Shown here one piece after another: positions 35,142-44,272 of a stretch of DNA of 64,000 nucleotides. Location: contig JBGAJM010000002.1 in assembly GCA_044224925.1 (NCBI GenBank), forward strand, positions 62,001-126,000, written 5' to 3'. Position 1 is the first letter of the stretch, and each line of letters opens with the position of its first letter. This stretch comes from Kapaibacterium sp044224925 (GTDB lineage Bacteria; Bacteroidota; Ignavibacteria; Kapaibacteriales; Kapaibacteriaceae). A program made the position numbers and the translations under genes. The notes below the pieces were generated by a model, which was given only the letters and a program-made list of their open reading frames with translations, was not told the origin of the DNA and ran no database searches.

Positions 35142-36785
35142 ATGACTCGAATTCTTGCCTGCATCGCCGCCATTCTCGCAACGCCACTTGTGCTGTTCGC
35201 GACCACCATCACGGGTACCGTGACAAGCAGAACCGGCGCTCCATTCGTTGTGGCCCACGTCCACCTTGCCGATGCAATGGGACGTCCTTCACAGTCCGTT
35301 GCGGCAAAGAAGGACGGATCGTATTCGCTGAAGACCTCGCTCACAGGACTGTATTACGTCACGTTCACGGCCGTTGATCATCGCATGGCGAAAGAGCGCT
35401 TGCTGCTCGCCGGACAGAAGAGCGTTGTCGTGAACGGGACGTTGGTCCCGAACGCCGCAACGAACGAGATCGACTCGGTGCTCATCACCGGTGACTTCAA
35501 TCAGTTCGCGGCCACGGCTGCCATGCGACGTGGCGACAACGGAACGTTCGTGTTCGATGTAGCGTGGCCTGCAAAGACCATGCGGTATCAGGTACAGATC
35601 TTCACCAAGGGCATGTCGCCAGCGGCGCTGCGAGAGTTGCATACCGTCAACGGCACACAGTTCACTTCCGTCGAATACGATAGCGGCGGAGACTATCGCA
35701 GCGTGATCTCCGTAACAGGAGGCAAGGCCTCGATCACCTTCGATCCTCGCCGACTTGTGGTAGCCGACAAGGTCGTGCCACAGGTTTCCATTGAGACACC
35801 TGCCGATCTCGAGCGCACCACCTACATGAATGCATCGGATGCCTTGGTGAACAAGATCGTCGGAGGGTTGCGAGTGGCCGGCCGCGATACGGCTCGTCAA
35901 CGGTCCATGCAAGACACCGTGCACGCACACATTGCCCGTGTCCTTGCTGAGCCTGCGAGCACAACGGATCCGTTGCTGCGCGCTCTGCGAACGATCCGAC
36001 TCCTCTTGCTCGCAGACTATGCTGCCGACAATCCGCCATCCGAACAAGAGCCCATCTGCAAGGCATTTAACGGCACGTCTCCTGCATCACCTGCGTGGTC
36101 GTGCGCACCCACGATCATCCGTCAGGGCATGATGCTCTGCGGCGACACAACGAATGCCTACTACACCAAGGTGCTTGCCGCGAACACATCGAATGGTGTA
36201 CGTCCGGTGGCACTGCTTGCCATGCTGGAGCGATCCTTCGATCGTGGTAACAAGGCAAAGGTCGCACAATACTATGGTCAACTCACCAAGGAGTATCCCG
36301 ATCATTGGGCCACCGATCGCGCTCGCAAGGACTATTCGCCGGATAAGAAGATCCTCGTTGGGAAGCGCGTTCCAGCCTTCTCCTACGTCAGCCTCGACGA
36401 TCCGCGTGTGACGTTCACGCCGGAATCGTATAAGGGCAAGTATGTGCTCATCGACCTTTGGGCCACGTGGTGCGGACCGTGTGTTGCAGAGATGCCAAAT
36501 CTCCATAAGGCCTATGAGAAGTTCAAGGGTCCTGACTTCGAAGTTCTGAGCCTTAGCATGGACCAAGACAAAGATCGGATCACACCGTTCCGCAAGAAGT
36601 GGGCGATGCCATGGAATCATGGCTTTGCGCCCGGCGTGTGGGAGAGTCAGATCGCAGAGTTGTTCGAGGCGAGCAGCATTCCGAAGCCGATCCTCGTGGG
36701 ACCCGATGGAACGATCCTTGCGATCACCACGGGCTTGCGCGGCGAAGATCTTGAGAAGACCTTGTCTACGTATCTGAAGCGTTGA
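35142..36785 (+). CDS. Exported TlpA/ResA-type thioredoxin-fold protein with long N-terminal region
   Basis: A 547-residue protein with a signal peptide (ILACIAAILATPLVLFAT). Residues about 22-90 look like a carboxypeptidase-regulatory (Ig-like) domain, 125-215 resemble an early-set/glycogen-binding-like sandwich (ITGDFNQFAATAAM), and 400-547 form a thioredoxin domain with WCGPC (Cys about 443 and 446). TlpA/ResA proteins reduce periplasmic disulfides, often for cytochrome maturation. The final 20 bp overlap the convergent ATPase gene. Confidence 0.82.
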   Translation: MTRILACIAAILATPLVLFATTITGTVTSRTGAPFVVAHVHLADAMGRPSQSVAAKKDGSYSLKTSLTGLYYVTFTAVDHRMAKERLLLAGQKSVVVNGTLVPNAATNEIDSVLITGDFNQFAATAAMRRGDNGTFVFDVAWPAKTMRYQVQIFTKGMSPAALRELHTVNGTQFTSVEYDSGGDYRSVISVTGGKASITFDPRRLVVADKVVPQVSIETPADLERTTYMNASDALVNKIVGGLRVAGRDTARQRSMQDTVHAHIARVLAEPASTTDPLLRALRTIRLLLLADYAADNPPSEQEPICKAFNGTSPASPAWSCAPTIIRQGMMLCGDTTNAYYTKVLAANTSNGVRPVALLAMLERSFDRGNKAKVAQYYGQLTKEYPDHWATDRARKDYSPDKKILVGKRVPAFSYVSLDDPRVTFTPESYKGKYVLIDLWATWCGPCVAEMPNLHKAYEKFKGPDFEVLSLSMDQDKDRITPFRKKWAMPWNHGFAPGVWESQIAELFEASSIPKPILVGPDGTILAITTGLRGEDLEKTLSTYLKR

Positions 36786-39048
36786 TCTCGGTCTGCCGAA
36801 GTAACGACGTCACTTCGTCGATCATCGGCTGTTCCTTGATGTGCTCGAAGATGGAAAGCGACTCCTGCAGATCGGCACGTGCATCTGCCGTGGCACCGCG
36901 TTCATGACGGAGAATGCCGCGCGTGTAGAGGGCGATGCCAAGACCATAGTGATCGCCGATGGCCCGTTTCGTGGTGATGCTCTGTTCGATCAACGCAAGA
37001 GCATCGTCCCATCGTTGCTCCCGATAGGCAAGCTGTGCAAGGTTCGTGCGCAGCGACGATGCTCCCACCACATCGCCGATCGTGTCGTGCAACGCAAGCG
37101 CACGTGAGAAGCGCTGCTGCGCTTCGTCCGTTCTGCCAAGATTCAAGAGTGCGATCCCCGCATTGTTCTGTCCGCGTGCAACGCTTGCCGTTGCGTGTAC
37201 ACGCTCAAGTGCCTCGATGGCATTGTCGAACAGTGCCAGTGCCCGATCGTTCTCTCCCTGCACAACATAGATCCGTCCCATGTTGGAGAGGGCGATGCCA
37301 AGTCGTTCATCATCCTCTGCTTCGCGTGCCGCGTCCACCGAATGCTGGAAGAGCTCCAAGGCTTCGGTCGGCCGACCGTGCGTCTCCTCCACGATACCAA
37401 GAGCGCTGTAGGCCGTGGAGATACCTCGCAGATACGCATGCTCGCGAGCGCGCGTCAAGGCTCGCTCTGCGAGCGAGGCCATGAGCGTGGGATCTCCGTC
37501 CATGTTGGCGCATGCGGCCAGTCGACAGTCGACGTCGACGATGCGCTCGTTGTCGTGCAGTTGTTCGAACAACGCTCGCGCTTCGGCATAATCTTCCGTG
37601 GCCTTGTCGAGCACACGCTTGAACTGTTCCACCGTACCACGTAGCATGAGCGCGGAAGCGCGCACATCCACGTCCACCGACGGACGTGCGAGCGCACGCT
37701 CCAGCAACATGAGCACTTCCTGCTCTGCGAACACCGTCCACGCGATCCGCGCACATTCGAGTTCCAGTCGTGCCGCTTTGGCATGGTCGCCCATGGCACC
37801 ATAGTGCGTTGCGAGTCGGTTGATGAGATGTGGGTGTTCCGAACGGACGCGACCGGCGAGCATCGATTCGAGCTGTTCGGCAATGGCCGCATGCATGAGC
37901 TCTCGCTCTTCCAAACCCAACCGTGCATACAGTGCACGATGCACGATCACATTCGTGAATTCATACGCCGGCATCTCTTCACCATACACGCGTTGCTTAC
38001 CAAGTGCACGGACAAGCAGGTGATCCTGCTCTGCCTTGCGAAGAAGTTGCGCAAGCGGCAGTGCCTCGACGCCGGCGATGGAGCGGACGATCGTTGACGT
38101 GAACGTCTCACCCTCAGCAGCAGCGGCACAAAGCACGTCGCGAAGTGTTGGATCGAGTCGACGTAGTCGCTCATCCACAATGGCCTCGGCAGTTCGCGGT
38201 ATGCCAATGGTATCAAGGTCCACCTTGCCGCCTTCCGGCAACAACTCCACCATGCCTTGCACCACCAGCGGATTCCCACCACTGATGCGGGCGAGCTTGT
38301 TCACGTCCACACGTTCGGTGGTCGCCCCGATCATGGTGCGGATCTCATCGGTGGACATCGGGTCGACGCAGAACGTTTCGCACAATGCATAGCGTGTGAG
38401 CTCGCGCTCCACGTGGAGCAGTGCATGCTCTGCGCCATCGCGCGACGTGCGCACATCGTCGGGACGGTAGGCCACTACACACGTGATGTTCCCTTTGGAA
38501 GCACGTGCAAGAGCGAAAAGGAGATTGATGGACGAGTCGTCGGCCCAATGCGCATCGTCGATCATCACGACGACGCGGTGTTGTTCGGCAAGAGCGGTGA
38601 AGAAGCCGATGCACTGATGAAAGACGTGCTCACGCGAGGCTGCCTGCTCGGGCGTTGACCGACCGGTGCGATGATCGCGCACGATGGCCACGGTCTCGAC
38701 GGTCGACTCGATCACATCACCCACAATGGGTACGAACTTCACCCACGCAAAGGCGAGATCGGCGATGAGTCGCTTCGTGGTCGACGTCGGCGCTTCATCT
38801 GCCAACTCTCGCATGAGCGAGACCCACGGATGCAACGCTTCCACGGCACCAACGTGCATACCGGCAATGGGGGCGGAGCAATCGACGTCGGCCACGCAGA
38901 GCTGCGGGTTGTCGTTCAGAAGCGTCGATCGCACGGAACGCAGCAACGTCGACTTCCCGATCCCGGCCTCTCCGGTCACGAACACAACAGGCCGCTCGCC
39001 GTGAAGGCAAGCGGCCATGATCGTTGCATGGAGTTCGGGTCGGGTCAT
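36766..39048 (-). CDS. AAA/STAND-like ATPase with C-terminal TPR array, no DNA-binding domain
   Basis: A 760-residue soluble protein. Walker A is GEAGIGKST (26-34) and Walker B VVVMIDDAHWAD (159-170), as in AAA_16 (ORC/STAND-like) ATPases. Between them lies DCSAPIAGMHVGAVEALHPW and a hydrophobic segment centred on VPIVGD (106-111). Residues about 440-750 form TPRs. Related regulators (MalT, LuxR or SARP type) carry a DNA-binding domain that is missing here. The paralogue at 44265 has the same two features. Role unknown; it follows DinB by 9 bp. Confidence 0.8.
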   Translation of the reverse strand: MTRPELHATIMAACLHGERPVVFVTGEAGIGKSTLLRSVRSTLLNDNPQLCVADVDCSAPIAGMHVGAVEALHPWVSLMRELADEAPTSTTKRLIADLAFAWVKFVPIVGDVIESTVETVAIVRDHRTGRSTPEQAASREHVFHQCIGFFTALAEQHRVVVMIDDAHWADDSSINLLFALARASKGNITCVVAYRPDDVRTSRDGAEHALLHVERELTRYALCETFCVDPMSTDEIRTMIGATTERVDVNKLARISGGNPLVVQGMVELLPEGGKVDLDTIGIPRTAEAIVDERLRRLDPTLRDVLCAAAAEGETFTSTIVRSIAGVEALPLAQLLRKAEQDHLLVRALGKQRVYGEEMPAYEFTNVIVHRALYARLGLEERELMHAAIAEQLESMLAGRVRSEHPHLINRLATHYGAMGDHAKAARLELECARIAWTVFAEQEVLMLLERALARPSVDVDVRASALMLRGTVEQFKRVLDKATEDYAEARALFEQLHDNERIVDVDCRLAACANMDGDPTLMASLAERALTRAREHAYLRGISTAYSALGIVEETHGRPTEALELFQHSVDAAREAEDDERLGIALSNMGRIYVVQGENDRALALFDNAIEALERVHATASVARGQNNAGIALLNLGRTDEAQQRFSRALALHDTIGDVVGASSLRTNLAQLAYREQRWDDALALIEQSITTKRAIGDHYGLGIALYTRGILRHERGATADARADLQESLSIFEHIKEQPMIDEVTSLLRQTEINASDT

Positions 39049-39057
39049 GCGCGCATA

Positions 39058-39540
39058 TTACCGCTCGTCGGCGCTTGGACCATACATGCCGGGTACCGGT
39101 ACGTCCAAGAGCCGCAGGTAGACGCTCAACTGTCCGCGATGATGAACGGTGTGATTGAAGCAAAAGCTCCGCAGCGTGACACCCTTGGGCATGGTGAAGA
39201 TCACATGGTCGCCGCTACGCAACGTCCACGGTTCTTCAAGCTGCGCCGGTGTAAGGCTTGCAATGTGCTGGCGTGCCTCGGCCGCAAGGTCATCAAAGGT
39301 GGCAAGGAGCTCTTCGCGATTGGATGGTGCGTGTTGCGCCCGTGGTGCGGCAAGGTCCAGCTCATTCTGTCCAATGGTCATCGTTGCCCACCATGGCATG
39401 GTCGCAACGTGCGTTGCGAGCTTGCGCAAGGTGTACGACTTGGCATGCGGCTGCCAATCGAAATGTTCTTCGGGAACGCGCTCAAGGATCTTACGCGTGC
39501 TTTGATTCTCGTGATCGAATTCGGCAAGAAGGTGTTGCAT
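39058..39540 (-). CDS. DinB family protein
   Basis: A 160-residue four-helix protein. The DinB metal-binding histidines can be seen in LRKLATHVATMPWW (first His) and NHTVHHRGQLSVYLR (His pair near residue 134), with DFDW-like FDWQPHAKS near residue 28. DinB/YfiT proteins are metal-dependent and often thiol transferases, some induced by DNA damage. The substrate is unknown. It precedes the ATPase gene in one unit. The 111 bp upstream of it hold no gene that I can see. Confidence 0.85.
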   Translation of the reverse strand: MQHLLAEFDHENQSTRKILERVPEEHFDWQPHAKSYTLRKLATHVATMPWWATMTIGQNELDLAAPRAQHAPSNREELLATFDDLAAEARQHIASLTPAQLEEPWTLRSGDHVIFTMPKGVTLRSFCFNHTVHHRGQLSVYLRLLDVPVPGMYGPSADER

Positions 39541-39651
39541 ACGTTTGATCTCACTACGTGAAGTGGTACATACAGCATCTGTTAGGAAAGGAAATTACTA
39601 GAGATCCGGCACTGTACAGCCGAAAGCTCATTGCAGTCAGCGTCGACGTCA

Positions 39652-40071
39652 CTATTGCTCAGTGTAGTGGAAGCTGTCATACATACGTTGAGAACCTCGT
39701 CGAACGGTTATCCGCGTAGGTGTTTCAAGCATCAGGGAGTCCACATTCCAAGCGTGCTGAGCATTGTACGGAGACTGGAAGAATATGGTGTCGAATTCAA
39801 GTACGAGTGAGCACCCACTGTCCAACGTGATAATTGCTGTACCTAACACATCGGGGTCGCCATCTCGGTCCATGAAGTGCACATCGTGTACACTATCCGA
39901 AACAGAACCAAGAATATCTCCCACTCTCAAACCCTTGAGCGAATCAAAATCACGCGATTCCATTTCATGAACATGTCGCTTCCCGTGTACATGCTCTTTA
40001 TCCGAACACGCATTTAGAAGTCCGACAACGCAGCATACAACAAGTGTTATCCGATGCGCTTTGCGTGTCAC
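39652..40071 (-). CDS. Small His-rich lipoprotein, unknown function
   Basis: A 139-residue predicted lipoprotein starting with GTG at 40071. The hydrophobic stretch ITLVVCCVVGLLNAC ends at a lipobox Cys (about residue 22), followed by HVHGKRHVHEMESRDFD, which is rich in His and could bind metal. A compact domain (LRVGDILGSVSDSVHDVHF) follows. I do not recognise a family. Base composition looks more AT-rich than its neighbours. The start codon lies within the 7-bp tandem repeat and overlaps the end of the beta-lactamase-like gene. Confidence 0.55.
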   Translation of the reverse strand: MTRKAHRITLVVCCVVGLLNACSDKEHVHGKRHVHEMESRDFDSLKGLRVGDILGSVSDSVHDVHFMDRDGDPDVLGTAIITLDSGCSLVLEFDTIFFQSPYNAQHAWNVDSLMLETPTRITVRRGSQRMYDSFHYTEQ

Positions 40072-40114
40072 TTGTCACTCGTCACTTGTAACTCGTCACT
40101 CGTAACTCGTAACT
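40066..40114. repeat. 7-bp tandem repeat, seven copies (YGTMACT)
   Basis: Seven consecutive heptamers TGTCACT, TGTCACT, CGTCACT, TGTAACT, CGTCACT, CGTAACT, CGTAACT fill 40066-40114 without interruption. Read on the minus strand they encode the C-terminal LRVTSDELQVTSDK of the upstream gene (a 21-bp, 7-residue super-period) and include the GTG start of the lipoprotein gene. Confidence 0.9.
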
Positions 40115-41003
40115 GTCCGAACGCCATGTTCCCGATCGCCGCTATCGCTGCTTCCGTTGCATTGGGCGACATGTGCGAGTGGTTCACGAACACAGAGATC
40201 ACCACTATACCAACATGCGGCACCTCGATGATCCCCACGTCGTTCACGGCCTCGAGGTCGGAGAGGGTTGCCTCGGTGAAGTACGTGCCCGTCTTATGCG
40301 CCACCGACGTACCCGGCGGCAACTGGCCTTTCAACCGATCGGGCGACGTGCGGGTCCGGCGAAGCTGTTCGAACAACCATGCCGTGTTCTTCTTGTTCAG
40401 CAGGCGTCCTCGATAGGCGTCGAGCAGCAGACGATTCATTTCAGAGGGAGTACTCCAGTTCATCCGCAATCGGTCGTGCGTCATGTCGCGATAGAACGTG
40501 CCCATGTCCATGGCCATGTATCCATGTTCCCGAAGCCAGGACGAAACGACCGCTGTACCACCGATGGCATCGAGGATCTCATCGGTGGCCAGATTGTCGC
40601 TTTGCGAGACCGACGCCGAGATCGTCGTTCGGAGATCCGTGGTGAATGGTCGCTGATGCGCGTCGCGAAGTGGACTGTACGTGTCGAGCGCCATCTCGGC
40701 CGAATCGTATCGCACCCGCTGTTTGAACGAGAGCGTTCCCTGCTCGACCATGTGCAATGCGAGAACGCAAAGCGGGAGCTTGATGGTGCTCATCGCAATG
40801 AACGTGTCCCGCTCATGAACGCCACAGTGGATCGTTGGTCCGTGATCGGGAATGATATCGATCGATACGCCGATGGTCGCGTCCTGCCTCGCAACGAACG
40901 CCTCGAGTTGCTGCTGAAGGGATCCTTGGGCAAGGAGGCATGGCGGCAAGTACAGAGCAAGGCCAAGGATGCAGAGTGCGATCGAGCGAAGAGGGATCAT
41001 CAT
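40068..41003 (-). CDS. Class A beta-lactamase-like serine hydrolase
   Basis: A 311-residue exported protein with signal peptide (LCILGLALYLPPCLLAQ). Class A motifs are present: Ser72-x-x-Lys75 (STIK), Ser-Asp-Asn at 135-137 and Lys-Thr-Gly at 237-239, with normal spacing. NWSTPSEMNRLL resembles the region after the omega loop in the PER/CfxA/CblA subgroup. The residue expected at the Glu166 position is not Glu (around Phe170-Asp173), so hydrolysis of acyl-enzyme may be impaired. Substrate cannot be predicted. The last 14 residues come from the tandem repeat. Confidence 0.82.
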   Translation of the reverse strand: MMIPLRSIALCILGLALYLPPCLLAQGSLQQQLEAFVARQDATIGVSIDIIPDHGPTIHCGVHERDTFIAMSTIKLPLCVLALHMVEQGTLSFKQRVRYDSAEMALDTYSPLRDAHQRPFTTDLRTTISASVSQSDNLATDEILDAIGGTAVVSSWLREHGYMAMDMGTFYRDMTHDRLRMNWSTPSEMNRLLLDAYRGRLLNKKNTAWLFEQLRRTRTSPDRLKGQLPPGTSVAHKTGTYFTEATLSDLEAVNDVGIIEVPHVGIVVISVFVNHSHMSPNATEAAIAAIGNMAFGQLRVTSDELQVTSDK

Positions 41004-41037
41004 GGCAGAAGGTGTTGATTCGAAGAGATCTGAATGT

Positions 41038-41045
41038 CAAAGGTA
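41038..41045 (-). promoter_or_regulatory. Putative promoter box of the beta-lactamase-like gene
   Basis: TACCTTTG on the minus strand matches TAnnTTTG 34 bp before the ATG at 41003. The rest of the 244-bp divergent region to dnaK (41004-41247) holds no gene; a TTTG-N18-TGTTTTCG pair at 41153-41182 is a weak dnaK promoter candidate and AAAGGA precedes the dnaK ATG. Confidence 0.35.
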
Positions 41046-41247
41046 GCCAATCTTCACCTCCGGCATCCCGCACGTACATGCCTTGATGACACTATCCCGT
41101 CATTATGGCAACATCCCTGCCGCCATCCTGTCCTTTTGACATGATTTTCGAGTTTGGCACGGTTCTTCAAGGCCTGTTTTCGGCGTGGGAGACGAATTCC
41201 CATGCATTGAACTCGATCATCAACGTTAACCTCAAAAGGACCCCACA

Positions 41248-43152
41248 ATGGGAAAGATCATTGGAATCGACCTTGGCACAACGAACTCCGTTGTTGCCGT
41301 CATGGAGGGCAGCTCGCCCGTCGTGATCGCGAGTAGCGAAGGGATGCGCACCATTCCGTCGATCGTCGGCTTCACGAAGAGCGGCGAGCGACTTGTAGGA
41401 CAGGCCGCCAAGCGCCAGTCCGTTACCAATCCGAAGAACACCGTCTACTCGATCAAGCGCTTCATGGGTCGCACCATGAACGACGTGACCGAAGAAGCGA
41501 AGTCCGTTCCGTATGCCGTTGTGGCCGGCGAGAACAACAGTGCACGCGTCGACATCGACGGTCGCCTGTATTCGCCCCCCGAGATCTCTGCCATGATCCT
41601 TCAGAAGATGAAGCAAACGGCAGAGGACTATCTCGGTCAAAAGGTCACCGAAGCCGTGATCACCGTACCGGCCTACTTCAACGACGCACAACGTCAGGCA
41701 ACGAAGGATGCCGGCGAGATCGCAGGACTCACCGTGCGCCGTATCATCAACGAACCAACGGCCGCTGCTCTTGCCTATGGCATGGATAAGAAAGGTCAGA
41801 ACCAGACCGTCGTTGTGTACGACCTTGGTGGCGGTACGTTCGACATCTCGATCCTCGAGATCGGCGAAGGCGTCTTCGAAGTGAAGAGCACCAATGGCGA
41901 TACGCACTTGGGTGGCGATAACTTCGACCATCGCTTGATCGAATTCCTTGCCGATGAATTCCAGAAGCAAGAAGGTATCGATCTGCGCAAGGATGCCATG
42001 GCGCTGCAACGTTTGCGCGAAGCAGCAGAGAAGGCCAAGATCGAGTTGTCGCAGATGCTGCAAACCGACGTGAACCTTCCATTCGTCACGGCAACGGCCG
42101 ACGGTCCGAAGCACTTGAACATTTCCATCTCGCGTGCAAAGTTCGAATCGCTCTGCGTCGATCTCTTCGATCGCTCGCTGCGCCCATGCGAACAAGCACT
42201 GAAGGATGCAAAGCTCACACCATCGCAGATCGACGAAGTGATCCTCGTGGGCGGCTCCACGCGCATTCCGAAGATCCAGGAGCTCGTGAAGAACTTCTTC
42301 GGCAAAGAGCCGAACAAGGGCGTGAACCCCGATGAAGTGGTGGCCGTTGGCGCAGCGATCCAAGGTGGTGTGTTGGCCGGCGATGTGAAGGACGTGCTCC
42401 TTCTCGACGTCACCCCACTCACACTGGGCATCGAAACCATGGGCGGTGTGCTCACGCCGATGATCCCCGCGAACACGACCATTCCGCATCGCAAGACAGA
42501 AACGTTCTCGACCGCATCGGACAACCAACCATCGGTAGAGATCCACATTCTGCAAGGCGAGCGTCCGATGGCCTCCGACAACAAGTCGCTTGGCAAGTTC
42601 CACCTCGATGGCATTCCACCGGCACCGCGTGGAGTACCGCAGGTCGAGGTCACCTTCGACATCGACGCGAACGGCATTCTGAGCGTTGCTGCAAAGGACA
42701 AGGCATCGAACAAGGAACAGTCCATCCGTATCACATCGTCGAGCGGCCTCTCCAAGGATGAGGTCGAGGCCATGAAGCGGACGGCGCAGGAACATGCCGC
42801 CGAGGACAAGAAGCGCAAGGAAGAGATCGAACTCCGCAATCAAGCCGACAACCTTGTCTACTCCACCGAGAAGCAACTCAAGGAGTTCGACGAGAAGCTC
42901 GATGCAGCAACCAAGGAGAGCATCACGAAGGCAAAGGACCGTTTGGCCGATGCACTCAAGAACAACGCGGCCGACATCAATCCGGCCCTGGATGCCCTGA
43001 ATCAACTGTGGAGCGAGGCATCGTCCAAGATGTACGCTCAAGGCGCACCGGACGCCGGTCAGCCTGGCGCAGGTGCAGGCGCGGCCGGAGGCGAGGAGCC
43101 ACAAGGCGGCAAGGTGGAAGAGGCAGACTACACGATCGTCGACGAGAAATAA
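41248..43152 (+). CDS. dnaK: Molecular chaperone DnaK (Hsp70)
   Basis: A 634-residue Hsp70. The ATPase domain begins with IIGIDLGTTNSVVAVMEG and contains AYFNDAQRQATKDAGEIAGL, VYDLGGGTFDISILEIG and VGGSTRIPKIQELV. The substrate-binding domain starts near residue 390 with DVTPLTLGIETMGGV. The Gly/Ala-rich tail ends EEADYTIVDEK, close to the EEVD-like end of bacterial DnaK. AAAGGA lies upstream as ribosome-binding site. grpE and dnaJ are not adjacent. A strong terminator-like hairpin follows. Confidence 0.98.
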   Translation: MGKIIGIDLGTTNSVVAVMEGSSPVVIASSEGMRTIPSIVGFTKSGERLVGQAAKRQSVTNPKNTVYSIKRFMGRTMNDVTEEAKSVPYAVVAGENNSARVDIDGRLYSPPEISAMILQKMKQTAEDYLGQKVTEAVITVPAYFNDAQRQATKDAGEIAGLTVRRIINEPTAAALAYGMDKKGQNQTVVVYDLGGGTFDISILEIGEGVFEVKSTNGDTHLGGDNFDHRLIEFLADEFQKQEGIDLRKDAMALQRLREAAEKAKIELSQMLQTDVNLPFVTATADGPKHLNISISRAKFESLCVDLFDRSLRPCEQALKDAKLTPSQIDEVILVGGSTRIPKIQELVKNFFGKEPNKGVNPDEVVAVGAAIQGGVLAGDVKDVLLLDVTPLTLGIETMGGVLTPMIPANTTIPHRKTETFSTASDNQPSVEIHILQGERPMASDNKSLGKFHLDGIPPAPRGVPQVEVTFDIDANGILSVAAKDKASNKEQSIRITSSSGLSKDEVEAMKRTAQEHAAEDKKRKEEIELRNQADNLVYSTEKQLKEFDEKLDAATKESITKAKDRLADALKNNAADINPALDALNQLWSEASSKMYAQGAPDAGQPGAGAGAAGGEEPQGGKVEEADYTIVDEK

Positions 43153-43176
43153 GTCGGCCCCCACGGCAGAACTTCA

Positions 43177-43210
43177 AAGCGGGTCGGTGCAGCAATGCGC
43201 CGACCCGCTT
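43177..43210 (+). terminator. Putative dnaK transcription terminator
   Basis: Fourteen-base-pair stem: AAGCGGGTCGGTGC (43177-43190) with GCGCCGACCCGCTT (43197-43210), one G-T wobble, six-base loop AGCAAT. It is followed by TCTCGTT, a poor T-tract, so termination is likely but not certain. Confidence 0.65.
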
Positions 43211-43240
43211 TCTCGTTATGAGCGGCTCGTCCACGATGCG

Positions 43241-43248
43241 TATACTTG
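43241..43248 (+). promoter_or_regulatory. Putative near-leaderless promoter box of the membrane-protein/ATPase unit
   Basis: TATACTTG, one mismatch from TAnnTTTG, ends 4 nt before the ATG at 43253 and lies 30 bp after the dnaK terminator. No ribosome-binding site is possible in the gap. Confidence 0.4.
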
Positions 43249-43252
43249 CCAT

Positions 43253-44272
43253 ATGAGCGCTACCACCAGATCCAAATACGTCGAGCTCACCGAGCACACA
43301 ACACAGCAGGTTGCCCTGTTCGCATCGCTGGTCATCGGATGTTGTGTGGTCTTGATGCTCTTCATCGCCACTCCCGCCATGGAATCGTTCTTCCGCGCCT
43401 TTCTGCGGAGTGAAGTGCTTCACGATGGCGAGAAGGTCGTGTATCGCATTTCCGAGAACCGACCCGAAGAGATCATTGAAACACATACCATCGGAACATG
43501 GGCCTTGGTGGACGAGAAGTCGGCACAGCAGATCGCGACACGACCGGACATTCCCGTTCCTGCCGAGTATATCTTCAAGCCTCTCATTTCTCTTACTCCG
43601 ATCGTGATCGTGGCCAGTGTCCTCCTTGCCGCCGTCATCACGACCTTGCTTCCTCCGGGCATCGGCCTTGTTCGACAGAAGATCGAACGCGAGATCCTGA
43701 ACGTGTTGGATCGCCTTGCGTGGTCGCTCTATGGAGAGCACACGGCCGAGGAGATCAAGACGCTCACACGCGATATCACAATGGCCGACACGCGCCGATT
43801 GCACGATCTGGCCGAGATCTACAACGTTCACTTCACAGATCTCGAACTCCTCCAGCGTGCACTCCGTTGGAGGGTGTCGAGTGGATTCTCCAAGCTGATC
43901 CATGTGCACGACGGCGTGAAGTTCTACATGCGCGAGTACTTCACGGATCGATACAGCAATGCCGTTCTCGGTGTGGTGTATATCGGCGCGGCGATGTTGA
44001 TCATCGTGATCGGTATTCGTGGTTTGAAATTCCTTCCCGCCTCCGATCCCTCCGTGGTCCTTGGAGCCTTGAGTCTCGAGTTCATGCTGTTGATCACGTA
44101 TGCGGCCGTGCTGATGTACGGACGTCAAGAAGATCAGGGTGGATTCGACCTTGCACGGAATCCTGCATCGGCCACGTCCGCCATGTCCACCGGTGATGCC
44201 GATGCCGAGCAACTCTTGCGGGCATTCCTAGGCCTCCAACGTTCTACGTCGGGAGCGAACCGCAATGACTGA
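43253..44272 (+). CDS. Four-helix membrane protein, unknown function (ATPase operon)
   Basis: A 339-residue inner-membrane protein with helices at about 20-40, 111-133, 237-256 and 268-289. An extracytoplasmic loop (41-110) contains a short acidic region, and a large cytoplasmic domain (about 135-235; DRLAWSLYGEHTAEEIKTLT, YFTDRYSNAV) sits in the middle. I recognise no family. It is followed by the ATPase gene with an 8-bp overlap, so the two are made together. Start chosen at the ATG after the promoter box; the frame continues back into dnaK. Confidence 0.7.
   Translation: MSATTRSKYVELTEHTTQQVALFASLVIGCCVVLMLFIATPAMESFFRAFLRSEVLHDGEKVVYRISENRPEEIIETHTIGTWALVDEKSAQQIATRPDIPVPAEYIFKPLISLTPIVIVASVLLAAVITTLLPPGIGLVRQKIEREILNVLDRLAWSLYGEHTAEEIKTLTRDITMADTRRLHDLAEIYNVHFTDLELLQRALRWRVSSGFSKLIHVHDGVKFYMREYFTDRYSNAVLGVVYIGAAMLIIVIGIRGLKFLPASDPSVVLGALSLEFMLLITYAAVLMYGRQEDQGGFDLARNPASATSAMSTGDADAEQLLRAFLGLQRSTSGANRND

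Noticed and set aside
40066..40114. Heptamer array as a CRISPR or phage attachment site
   Set aside because: Units are 7 bp without spacers and no integrase or cas gene is near.
41153..41172. TTGGCACG resembling a sigma-54 -24 element upstream of dnaK
   Set aside because: The -12 GC dinucleotide is missing (TTCAA in place of TTGCA), so it is not a convincing sigma-54 promoter despite rpoN being encoded here.
41167..43164. Long open frame (665 codons) antisense to dnaK
   Set aside because: A known artefact of dnaK genes, whose codon use leaves the opposite strand open; historically mis-annotated as a dehydrogenase. The sense strand is unmistakably dnaK.
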